Shown one piece after another: positions 24,111-32,276 of a DNA stretch of 37,453 nt. A model generated the notes under the pieces. That model saw only the letters and a program-made list of their open reading frames with translations, did no database searches and was not told the origin of the DNA. The stretch's first letter is position 1, and every line of letters starts with the position of its first letter. Source of the DNA: Desulfomonilaceae bacterium (GTDB lineage: Bacteria; Desulfobacterota; Desulfomonilia; Desulfomonilales; Desulfomonilaceae); the NCBI GenBank assembly GCA_041662605.1, contig JBAZSD010000034.1, forward strand, positions 1-37,453, read 5' to 3'. Position numbers and translations under genes: made by a program.

Positions 24111-26035
24111 TTTTCTTTTTTCTTTCTAACTATCGTTCGAGCTTCTTCGGGGATCGGGGGCGGAACAGGCTCGCCGGAGATTTTTCTCACCGCACGAAAA
24201 CGGGGAGGGCACACTTCAAAGCAGGTTCCGCACTTTGTGCATTTCTCCTGGTCCACAATATGAATCATGCTCTTGCCACCTATGATCGCCTCTGAAGGGC
24301 ATTTTTTCGCGCAAGTCCCGCAACCCTGGCACTTCTCGGGATCAATATAGAAATTGATCAGTTCCTTGCACGAGAGGGCCGGGCATCGCTTCTCCTTGAC
24401 GTGCGCCTCATATTCATCTCTAAAGTGTTGCAGCGTGCTCAAAAAGGGGTTAGGAGAACTCTTACCTAAAGCGCAAAGGGCAGCTTCTTTGGCTGTTTCG
24501 GCTAGCTGCTCCAAAAGCTCGATATCACCCTCTTTTCCTTTTCCTTTGGTGATGTTTGTCAGAATTTTAAGCATCTGTCTCATACCCTCACGGCACGGGA
24601 CACATTTGCCACATGACTCATCAGTAAGAAACTCCATGAAGTACCTGGCGACATCTACCATACACGTGTCTTCATCCATTATGATCATCCCACCTGAGCC
24701 CATCATTGACCCGGCCTTGGTGAGTTCATCAAAACCAACCGGTAAATCCAGCATTTCCTCAGGGAGACATCCGCCGGACGGTCCTCCTGTCTGCACCGCT
24801 TTGAACTTCTTGCCTCCAGGGATTCCGCCGCCAATATTGTAGATAATATCCCTCAACGGTGTCCCCATAGGTACTTCCACGAGGCCTGTGTTGGTTATTT
24901 TACCGACAAGGGAGAAAATCTTCGTGCCCTTGCTGCTTTCCGTTCCAAACTGAGTAAACCAGTCGGCTCCGTTATTGATAATGAGCGGCACATTGGCCCA
25001 GGTCTCGACATTGTTCAAAACGCTGGGGCAGCCCCAGAGGCCCACAACATTGGAGCGGATGTACTTGGGTCTGGGCTCTCCTGCCCGGCCTTCCAACGCT
25101 GTCATCAGAGCGGTTGATTCGCCGCACACGAAAGCGCCGGCTCCTCTGTGCACTTTGACAACGAAATCAAAGCCTGAGCCAAGAATGTTTTTCCCGAGAA
25201 GGCCATACTCCTCAGCCTGCCGGATAGCTATGTTGACATTCTCTACAGCTAAGGGATATTCCTGTCGCACATAAATATACCCCTCGTGTGAGCCTATGGT
25301 ATAGGCGCCAATGGTCAACCCCTCGAGGACTGAGTGAGGATTCCCCTCGAGAAGGCTTCTGTCCATATACGCTCCGGGGTCCCCCTCGTCCGCATTGACG
25401 ATCACATACTTTGTCTCGCCGGGGGCATTACGGGATCCTTCCCACTTATTCCCTGCGGGAAAACCGCCGCCTCCCCTACCTCTGAGGTTTGCTTTCTTGA
25501 CTTCCTGTAACACCTGGTCGGGGGTCATCCCTGAAAGAACCTTGGACAGAGCGGAATAGCCACCAATCGCCAGATAGTCATCGATATTCTTGGGATCAAC
25601 ACTGACGTTGGAACCGAAAACAATACGGCCCTGGTTCTTGTAGAAGGGGATGTCAGATTCATGAATTATCTTTTCATTGGTAACAGGGTCGGTATAGAGC
25701 AAACGCTCGATGACCTTTTTATCCTTTATGGTTTCGGAGATAATTTCAGGAACATCTTCAGGCTTTATCTGGAAATAGCATATTTCCTCGGGGCGAATTA
25801 CAATGATAGGGCCCCGCTCACAAAAGCCGTGGCAACCGGTCCTCCTGAAATCCACCTCAGCGCCTAAACCCTGTTTTTCTATTTCCGCCAGGATGCTTTC
25901 AGCGACCTCCCGACTTGCGGAAGCATGGCAAGCGGATCCGGAACAGAGCGTAATACAGGTTTTATTGGGATCTCTTTCCGAGAGGAGGTTACTTCTGAAT
26001 GCTTCCAATTCAGCAGGTGAATTTATCCGAGGCAT
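24107..26035 (-). CDS. bamH: BamH-like NuoF-type flavoprotein subunit
   Basis: 642 residues, the long NuoF/HydB form. A thioredoxin-like [2Fe-2S] domain leads (C31, C36, C68, C72). The NuoF core follows: G-R-G-G-G-G-F-P-A-G at 186-195 for NADH/FMN, N-A-D-E-G-D-P-G-A at 214-222, and C-G-E-S-T at 304-308. The N3-type cluster ligands are C475, C478, C481 and C521. Two C-terminal [4Fe-4S] motifs (C569-C579 and C599-C609) complete it. Such subunits exchange electrons with NAD(H) through FMN, and in Bam complexes this module is thought to take part in electron bifurcation. The start lies nine bases after bamG. Confidence 0.9.
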   Translation of the reverse strand: MPRINSPAELEAFRSNLLSERDPNKTCITLCSGSACHASASREVAESILAEIEKQGLGAEVDFRRTGCHGFCERGPIIVIRPEEICYFQIKPEDVPEIISETIKDKKVIERLLYTDPVTNEKIIHESDIPFYKNQGRIVFGSNVSVDPKNIDDYLAIGGYSALSKVLSGMTPDQVLQEVKKANLRGRGGGGFPAGNKWEGSRNAPGETKYVIVNADEGDPGAYMDRSLLEGNPHSVLEGLTIGAYTIGSHEGYIYVRQEYPLAVENVNIAIRQAEEYGLLGKNILGSGFDFVVKVHRGAGAFVCGESTALMTALEGRAGEPRPKYIRSNVVGLWGCPSVLNNVETWANVPLIINNGADWFTQFGTESSKGTKIFSLVGKITNTGLVEVPMGTPLRDIIYNIGGGIPGGKKFKAVQTGGPSGGCLPEEMLDLPVGFDELTKAGSMMGSGGMIIMDEDTCMVDVARYFMEFLTDESCGKCVPCREGMRQMLKILTNITKGKGKEGDIELLEQLAETAKEAALCALGKSSPNPFLSTLQHFRDEYEAHVKEKRCPALSCKELINFYIDPEKCQGCGTCAKKCPSEAIIGGKSMIHIVDQEKCTKCGTCFEVCPPRFRAVRKISGEPVPPPIPEEARTIVRKKKEK

Positions 26036-26044
26036 AGTCTTTCC

Positions 26045-26497
26045 TTAATCATAGTTTTTTAACACGTCTGCGGTCTTCGCCGGAGCCATCTTACCGTGTG
26101 TTTTTCCATCAATCTCCACCACCGGCCCTAAAGCGCAACAGCCGAGGCAGTTAACGGTCTCCAGGCTGAACTTAAGATCCAGATCTGTTTCGCCCGGTTC
26201 AATTCCCGTCAGGCCTTGCACCGTGTCGAGCACACGCGACGCGCCCCGGACATGGCATGCCGTTCCGACACAAACGTGAACTTGATGGCGTCCCTTGGGA
26301 ACCAAACTAAAGGCTTTATAAAAGGTAGCGATATGCTGTATCCGGGTCATGGGAACCTGCAATCTTTCAGCCACCCTCTCCAACGCCTCTTTAGGAAGCC
26401 AGTTATTTTCTGACTGAATGTCCAGTAACACCTGAATGAGATAACTGGGATCACAGTTGTATTTTTCGATTATCTGGTCGATTCTTTCTTTGTCCAT
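26045..26497 (-). CDS. bamG: BamG-like NuoE-type [2Fe-2S] subunit
   Basis: 150 residues, the standard NuoE length. An N-terminal helical bundle (D-P-S-Y-L-I-Q-V-L-L-D-I-Q) precedes a thioredoxin-like fold with the four [2Fe-2S] cysteines in H-V-C-V-G-T-A-C-H-V-R-G and V-N-C-L-G-C-C-A-L-G-P. It partners the NuoF-like BamH. ATG 26497 follows AGAGGCT. The gene lies 53 bases after bamF and nine before bamH. By family it is a soluble cytoplasmic electron-transfer subunit; assignment to Bam rests on operon context. Confidence 0.9.
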   Translation of the reverse strand: MDKERIDQIIEKYNCDPSYLIQVLLDIQSENNWLPKEALERVAERLQVPMTRIQHIATFYKAFSLVPKGRHQVHVCVGTACHVRGASRVLDTVQGLTGIEPGETDLDLKFSLETVNCLGCCALGPVVEIDGKTHGKMAPAKTADVLKNYD

Positions 26498-26550
26498 AGC
26501 CTCTGTCCTGATCTTCTTCTTTCTTTTGACTCATGGCCTGCTCTTGCGCC

Positions 26551-27318
26551 TCAGGCGAGGGCAAAGCGCTTTCGGCTTTCATCGTATCGGACCAATCTTT
26601 GCTTCGATGAGGCATTAAGGTATTTTGAAACCTTAGACGGGGTCAGGCCTAAATTCTTTGCAATTTCCGCGGTTGACAGGGGCCCTTCCCGCAGGAGCGA
26701 CACAATTTGGGTTATTGCTAATTTATCTCCGACTGTTTCTTCAAATAATCGGTTCAGTTCAGGACTGTCGAAGTATTTGCGGTATTCTTCTTCCGGCATG
26801 GCAGGAAGTCGCAGTCTTTCCCTTTCCACCAGTCTGATGTACGGGATAAGCTGGGTAACCGATTTCAGTCTGAACGTCAATTCCTTACCGTTCAGGCCTT
26901 CCCCTCGGCCAAGGGGTCCCAACTCCTTAACCTTCCTAACGAAACCATTTACTCCTTCGACAAAAAGGTTGGATTCACTACCGGACATAAATTCGATCCT
27001 CAATCTCTCCGGATTCAACCCTATGCGTTCCAGCAATTTCCTGGCCAGGCTCACCATGGTCAATGCATGGTAATTCCCATGAGTAATATAGTTACATTCA
27101 TTTAAATGGCAGGCGCCAAGGAAGACTCCATCCGCTCCCTTTGAAAAAGCCCGGAACACATGCGCCATATCAACTCGACCGGAGCACATGACGCGAATAA
27201 GTCTCATTTCAGTTGTATATTGACTTCTGGAAACTCCAGCTAAGTCGGCTGCGCCGTACGCTCACCAATGGCACACAAACCCTAAGACCTTTGGTTTGAA
27301 TTCAAGTCCTGCGCTCAT
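26551..27318 (-). CDS. bamF: BamF-like MvhD-type subunit, selenoprotein (Sec19)
   Basis: Reading through an in-frame TGA (27264-27262) gives 255 residues starting at ATG 27318, preceded by AGGTGAG. Without readthrough only a 218-residue fragment would be called from an internal ATG at 27207. The MvhD [2Fe-2S] ligands are spread as C16-H-W-Sec19, M-C45-S-G-R and G-A-C70-H-L-N-E-C75. BamF of Geobacter is known as a selenocysteine protein, and Sec19 replaces the second Cys of the usual CxxC. A SECIS-like hairpin follows the TGA. MvhD proteins pass electrons to HdrA. The C-terminal ~45 residues (T-A-E-I-A-K-N-L-G-L-T-P-S-K-V-S) read as a helix-turn-helix, an unusual addition to MvhD. Confidence 0.88.
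27222..27246 (-). promoter_or_regulatory. SECIS-like hairpin for bamF Sec codon
   Basis: Fifteen bases after the UGA, GACUU (27246-27242) pairs with AAGUC (27226-27222), then after a two-base bulge (AG) CUGG pairs with CCAG, closing a loop AGUUU that carries the GU expected of bacterial SECIS elements. The distance from UGA to the apical loop (about 26 bases) is within the usual range. Pairing is seen in sequence; function is inferred. Confidence 0.75.
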
Positions 27319-27368
27319 ACGTTCTCACCTCGTAATTGGTAATCCAGGCTCTGTTCATAAGTATTTTC

Positions 27369-30300
27369 CTACACATCTCCAACAGCGGCGTCCATCGGCC
27401 TCATGACATCTTCCTCTGGAAAGGCGGCGTCAATTGCGCCGAAGACCTCTTCGTCAGTGTAGTGCTTCAGTTGTATGGCATTGGTTGCGCATTTTGTGTT
27501 GCACAGACCATCTCCCTTACAAAGGACAGGGTTAACCCTGGCCTTTCTGCCCTGCGGGGTTTCGCAAAACTGTATAGCGCCATACGTACATGCGGTTATG
27601 CATGCTCCGCAGGAAACACATCTATTCTCATCGACCCGCGCCACAGAGCCGGACGCCACGACGGTATCGCGGGTGAGGAGCGTTAGAACCCGGCCTGCGG
27701 CTCCATAAGCCTGGTTGACCGTTTCCTGTATGAACTTGGGATAATGAGCCAATCCGCAGAGATAAACGCCGTCCGTGCCAAATTCAACAGGCCTCAATTT
27801 GACATGGGCTTCTTTGAAGAAACCATCAGGATTCAAAGTTACCTTGAATAACCCGGCGATTTCCTTTGTCGCCTCCGAGGGAATTATAGCAGCGGCCAGA
27901 GCGACAATGTCGGCGTCCAGTAACAGTTTCTTACCCAAAACAAAGTCGGTCACCGCGACCTTTAGAACAGGCCGACCCTCGTCCGACTCTCCGGCTTCAA
28001 CTTCAGGTTTGTCCTCCGGCTCATAGCGGATGAACTTTATGTCCTTTTCTGAAGCCTCACGGTAATAATTCTCATTGAACCCATAGGTCCGCATATCCCG
28101 AAAGAGTATGTAAATGTCCATCTCGGGATTTATCTCTTTCAGCTTCAAAGCGTTCTTTACAGACTCACTGCAACATAACCGGCTACAGTAATCTCTCTCT
28201 TCATTTCTACAGCCTACGCATTGGATCATCACGAGACTTTGCGCATTAGCTATTTTTTCATCTGCTTTGGAGATCCGCTCCTCCAACTCAAGGTGGGTCA
28301 TTACCCGGTCATCTTCCCCGTAAAGGTATTCGGAGGGAGTATATAGATCAGCGCCTATAGCAAGGACCGCAGCCCCATGTTTTATCTCCGTGAACCCTTT
28401 TTCAGAATTCACATCGGTCGTGAAATTCCCAACATAACCCTTAACGTCCGTGATTGTCGCATCATGATAGACATGAATTAAGGGGTGCTGATACACCTTT
28501 GTTGTCAGATCTCTCAGGTAATCCTGAACATCCAGCCCATCCAGTGTTGAATGAATCCTTCGCGTTATTCCTCCAAGCTCTGAATTCTTTTCCACCAAGT
28601 GCACATTATGCCCCTGATTGGCAATGGAGATAGCGCAATTCATGCCGGCTACGCCCCCACCTACAACGAGAGCGGCCTTGTTCACCGGCAGATCAAATTC
28701 CTGTAATGGCTCCAACCTGCAAGCCCGCGCTTCCGACATGCGGATGATATCTTTTGCCTTCTGTGTGGCCGCCTCTTTTTCTTTGGAGTGGACCCAGGAG
28801 TTATGCTCCCTGATATTAGCCATTTCGAGGTAATACTGATTAATTCCCGCCTCCCGAAGAGTGTCCCGGAAGAGCGGCTCAAGGGTCCTGGGACTGCATG
28901 CCGCGACAATCACCCGGTTGAGCCCCTTTTCCTTAGTAATGTCGGTTATTTCTTTGGCGGAGTTAGTAGCGCATGAAAATAGCTGTTCCTGCGCATGGAC
29001 AACATTCGGCAGCGTTTTGCAATACTCGACTGTTTCAGGAACATTGACTATCCTTCCAATATTGGCCCCACAATGACATACAAAGACCCCTATCCTTGGC
29101 TCCTCAGTGGAGACATCCCTTTCAGGCGGATATAACCTTTCCTTGGCAAGATTTCCTCGCCTGAAATTGAGGAGTTCACCGATTTGTGAGCCCGCTCCGC
29201 TGGCGCTGAAGACCGATTCAGGGATATCAACAGGACCCTGTAAACCCCCGCTAACAAAAATCCCGGGTCTATTCGTAGTCATGGGATTGACAGGGTTGAT
29301 CTTGCAAAAGTCATGAGGACTGAGTTCTATACCGTAAGTGTTTGCAATGGACTTCACATTAGCGGGAGGATTCAATCCGACGGACAACACCACCATGTCG
29401 AATTCTTCTTCCTTTACACCGTCTTCGTATGTGGAGTATCTCAGCGTGACATTTTTGGTCTCAGGGTCCTCTCTCACTATCGATGTGTAGCTTCTGATGA
29501 ATCTAACCCCTGGGAGTTTCTCCGTTCTTTCGTAGTAGCGCTCGAAATCCTTCCCATAGGCCCGGACATCGTTATGGAAGATTGTGCAGTCCACATCCGC
29601 GTCGTGATCCTTTGTTATAATCACCTGTTTCTGGGTATAGGTGCAGCATACGGCTGAACAATAGCTGTTATCGCCCGGAGTAACCCGTCTGGAACCGATG
29701 CATTGAATCCAGGCTACCTTATGGGGATGCTTCATGTCGGAAGCTCGTAGTATCTCACCTTGGTAAGGCCCTGTTGAGCATAACAGCCGCTCATAGTCCA
29801 TGCTGGTTACTATGTTGGCGAAATCCCCGTAGTGGTACTCCTTCTTCACCTTCGGATCAAATGGCTCAAGCCCCTGAGACAGAATGATGGCGCCTACCTG
29901 TATTTCTTTTTTCTCCGCCGTCTGGTTCAAATCTATTGCGTTATTCTTGCATACTCCTTCGCAAATACGGCATTTATTCTCTTTAAGGTAAAGACAGCTT
30001 TCATCAATATACGCAATAAGGGGAATCGCCTGAGCGAAGTATATATGCACCGCTTTATTCATGGATATTTCCTGATTATATTGATCAGGATATTTTGCGG
30101 GGCAATATTCTACACACGTGGTGCAACCCGTGCATTTATCCTCACGGATATACCGCGGCTTTTTGGTAAGGGATACCTTGAAGTTTCCTACTTCCCCTTC
30201 TACACTGTTTACTTCAGTATAGGTGAGGATCTCTATATTTGGGTGCCGGCCGACCTCGACCAGCTTTGGTGAGAGTATTCACATGGAGCAGTCATTGGTG

Positions 30301-30491
30301 GGAAAGGTCTTGTCCAACTGAGCCATATGACCGCCAATGCTTGGCCCTTTTTCGATCAGGTAGACTTTGAACCCTGCCGTGGCAAGATCAAGAGAGGCTT
30401 GAATGCCGCTGATTCCGCCACCAACAACCATTACGTCTCCAAAATTATTCTCTCGGAAACTCATCTGTTCCACAACTTGTTCTTTTTCCAC
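27369..30491 (-). CDS. bamE: BamE-like HdrA-type flavoprotein, selenoprotein (Sec71)
   Basis: Reading through TGA 30281-30279 joins two open stretches into one 1040-residue protein starting at GTG 30491 (GAGGTGA upstream). Domain order: FAD-binding G-G-G-I-S-G (24-29), then T-N-D-C-S-M-Sec71-I-L-S-P-K, where typical HdrA has Cys; a [4Fe-4S] motif C120, C123, C126, C130; further cysteines near 166-181; an HdrA cluster set C264, C278, C282, C283; a second Rossmann G-G-G (611-613) with a second cysteine set (C758, C769, C773, C774); and two C-terminal [4Fe-4S] motifs (C958 onward). It is thus two HdrA-like halves in tandem. HdrA carries the bifurcating FAD in related complexes. A SECIS-like hairpin follows the TGA. 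No other stop interrupts the frame. Confidence 0.9.
30245..30264 (-). promoter_or_regulatory. SECIS-like hairpin for bamE Sec codon
   Basis: Fourteen bases after the UGA, GCUGGUC (30264-30258) pairs fully with GGCCGGC (30251-30245), two pairs being G-U, and closes the loop GAGGUC. The AGGUC loop is the same as that of the Escherichia coli fdhF SECIS as I recall it. Distance from UGA to loop is about 22 bases, within the bacterial range. The hairpin lies inside the coding sequence, as is normal in bacteria. Confidence 0.85.
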
Positions 30492-30523
30492 TATATATCA
30501 CCTCGTCAGGGTCTTTCAGTCCC

Positions 30524-31675
30524 CTAAATCGATTCCTGGATAATCTCCGTGATGTCCTTCACTTCAATCTTTTCAGCGAGATTCATGGTTGTCCTGCTGT
30601 CTTCAAGCATGGTAATGCAATAAGGGCAGGAAGTAGCGAGCACTTCGGCCCCGGCCCCGAGAGCCTGTTCTATCCTTAGATCGGAAAATCTCTCACCCTT
30701 TTGAGTTTCCATCCAAACCCTGCCGCCTCCGCCTCCGCAGCAGAGACTATCTGAGCGGGACTCAATCATCTCGATGAACTCTAAACCCGGTATCTTTTTT
30801 AAAACCTCTCGCGGCTCATCATACACACTGTTGTGTCGGCCAAGGTAACAAGGGTCGTGATACGTTACCTTCTTCGGATAATCTTTCTTAAGCTGAAGCC
30901 TACCTTCGTTCAACAACTCGAACAGATACTGTGAGATATGAACCACCTCAAAGTTTACCCTGAATTCAGGATATTCGTTCTTGAAGGTATGGTAGCAATG
31001 AGGTGACGAAACGAGGATTTTCTTGACCCCATTATCAATAAAGGTTTTGATGTTTTCTCTGGCTAGACGCTTAAATAATTCCTCGTCGCCCGTCTTGCGA
31101 ATGCTTTCTCCGCAGCAATTCTCCTGGGATCCAAGTATACCGAAATCTACTCCCGCCAGATTGAGAATATTCGCTGTGGCTTTAGCCACCTTTTTCAACC
31201 TTGGGTCATAGCAGAGATAGCAGCCGGGAAAATAGAGAATTTCCATCCCTTCGGCGAATGGTTTTACAGAAAGACCCTCAGCCCAGGCCCCTCTCTTTTC
31301 CCGATCCTCACCGAATGGGTTTCCTTGACCAACAAGGCCTGCGTTTATCGTGCGGACTGTCTTAACAGGGGCAGGGTAAACCCCATATTCGTTCGCAATC
31401 CGTCGTAAGGCTATCCCGGATTCTATCTGTTTTACATCCCTGGGGCACTGCTGGGGGCATCTTCCGCAGGTCGTGCAACGCCAGATATCTTCACTTTCGA
31501 TCTCGGTCAAACCAAACGTCGCTTCTCGGACCAGCTTGCGCATGCTGAAAGTTGTGAACCTGTTCCAGGGACAAACACTATCGCATAATCCGCATTGGAA
31601 GCATCTTTTAAATGCTTCCCCGCCGCTAGCTTTGATGACATCGATGATTTCTTTATAGGGGGTTACAGTCTCCAC
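30524..31675 (-). CDS. bamD: BamD-like HdrD-type iron-sulfur subunit
   Basis: An upstream in-frame ATG (31765) would overlap bamC by 59 bases; GTG 31675 is preferred because GAGG precedes it and the family's N-terminus (E-T-V-T-P-Y-K-E-I-I) starts there, giving 383 residues. Two [4Fe-4S] motifs come first (C25-C35 and C67-C77). Two CCG domains follow, with F-P-G-C-Y-L-C, E-N-C-C-G-E, D-P-C-Y-L-G and L-C-C-G-G-G, the ligands of non-cubane clusters in HdrB/HdrD proteins. It probably wires electrons between the HdrA-like BamE and the BamBC catalytic module. The gaps to bamC (31) and bamE (32) are short. Confidence 0.88.
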   Translation of the reverse strand: METVTPYKEIIDVIKASGGEAFKRCFQCGLCDSVCPWNRFTTFSMRKLVREATFGLTEIESEDIWRCTTCGRCPQQCPRDVKQIESGIALRRIANEYGVYPAPVKTVRTINAGLVGQGNPFGEDREKRGAWAEGLSVKPFAEGMEILYFPGCYLCYDPRLKKVAKATANILNLAGVDFGILGSQENCCGESIRKTGDEELFKRLARENIKTFIDNGVKKILVSSPHCYHTFKNEYPEFRVNFEVVHISQYLFELLNEGRLQLKKDYPKKVTYHDPCYLGRHNSVYDEPREVLKKIPGLEFIEMIESRSDSLCCGGGGGRVWMETQKGERFSDLRIEQALGAGAEVLATSCPYCITMLEDSRTTMNLAEKIEVKDITEIIQESI

Positions 31676-31706
31676 TGTTTTCGTTCCTCTTTTTTGGCCT
31701 AATGTT

Positions 31707-32255
31707 TCAGCCCTTCTTTGACGCTGACATCCGGGAAACAGTATCCATGATCTTCTCCCAGCCATATTTGTCGATCATGGATTCCAGACCTATCTCTACG
31801 TCCTCCAGCTTCACTTCTTCTTCTACTTCCTCTTCCCTTTCTTCATAAGTCAGGGCGTCGGCCAGGCACCACTGAACACACAGGGGTTTTTCCAGCGTCG
31901 GATCGTCTTGGCACATATCGCATTTGAGAGGGAGTTTGGAATCGGGTTCCTTGAAAATATCCCTTGACGGACAGGAAGCCCTGCAGAAAGCGCATTCTTC
32001 GTATTCCTTGCCATCAATTACATATTTGTCTCTGCCCATGCATTCGGCTGGAGCATATTCACCCGCGTATACAGGAATATATATGTCTCTCAGTGGTTCA
32101 CGAATCACCCGAATACGAGACCTGGCCGGATTATTGCCGCTGTACTTCGGTGTGGCGTGAAACGCCGAGCAGGCAACCTCACAGGCCCGGCAACCGTTAC
32201 ACTTATCGACGTCTACCTTTATTGTCTTAACGATTTTCTTTTTTTTCTCAGCCAT
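31707..32255 (-). CDS. bamC: BamC-like polyferredoxin subunit
   Basis: 182 residues with three or more [4Fe-4S] clusters: C19, C22, C25, C29; C88, C91, C95 with C72 nearby; and C112, C115, C126, C130. A Lys-rich N-terminus and an acidic C-terminal helix (E-E-R-E-E-E-V-E-E-E-V) flank the clusters. This is the DMSO-reductase-type electron-transfer layout described for BamC, the tight partner of the tungsten subunit. The gene starts 21 bases after bamB. It would carry electrons from BamD to the tungsten site of BamB in the cytoplasm. Confidence 0.88.
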   Translation of the reverse strand: MAEKKKKIVKTIKVDVDKCNGCRACEVACSAFHATPKYSGNNPARSRIRVIREPLRDIYIPVYAGEYAPAECMGRDKYVIDGKEYEECAFCRASCPSRDIFKEPDSKLPLKCDMCQDDPTLEKPLCVQWCLADALTYEEREEEVEEEVKLEDVEIGLESMIDKYGWEKIMDTVSRMSASKKG

Positions 32256-32276
32256 GACGGTTACTACACCTTCACT

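Noticed and set aside
30279..30281. TGA in bamE as a nonsense mutation making a pseudogene
   Set aside because: The frame is intact on both sides for over 1000 codons, the position equals a conserved Cys, and a SECIS hairpin follows; selenocysteine explains all of this.
31676..31765. Longer start (ATG 31765) for bamD
   Set aside because: The 30 extra residues overlap bamC in another frame and look like a shadow translation; GTG 31675 has a ribosome-binding site and matches the family start.
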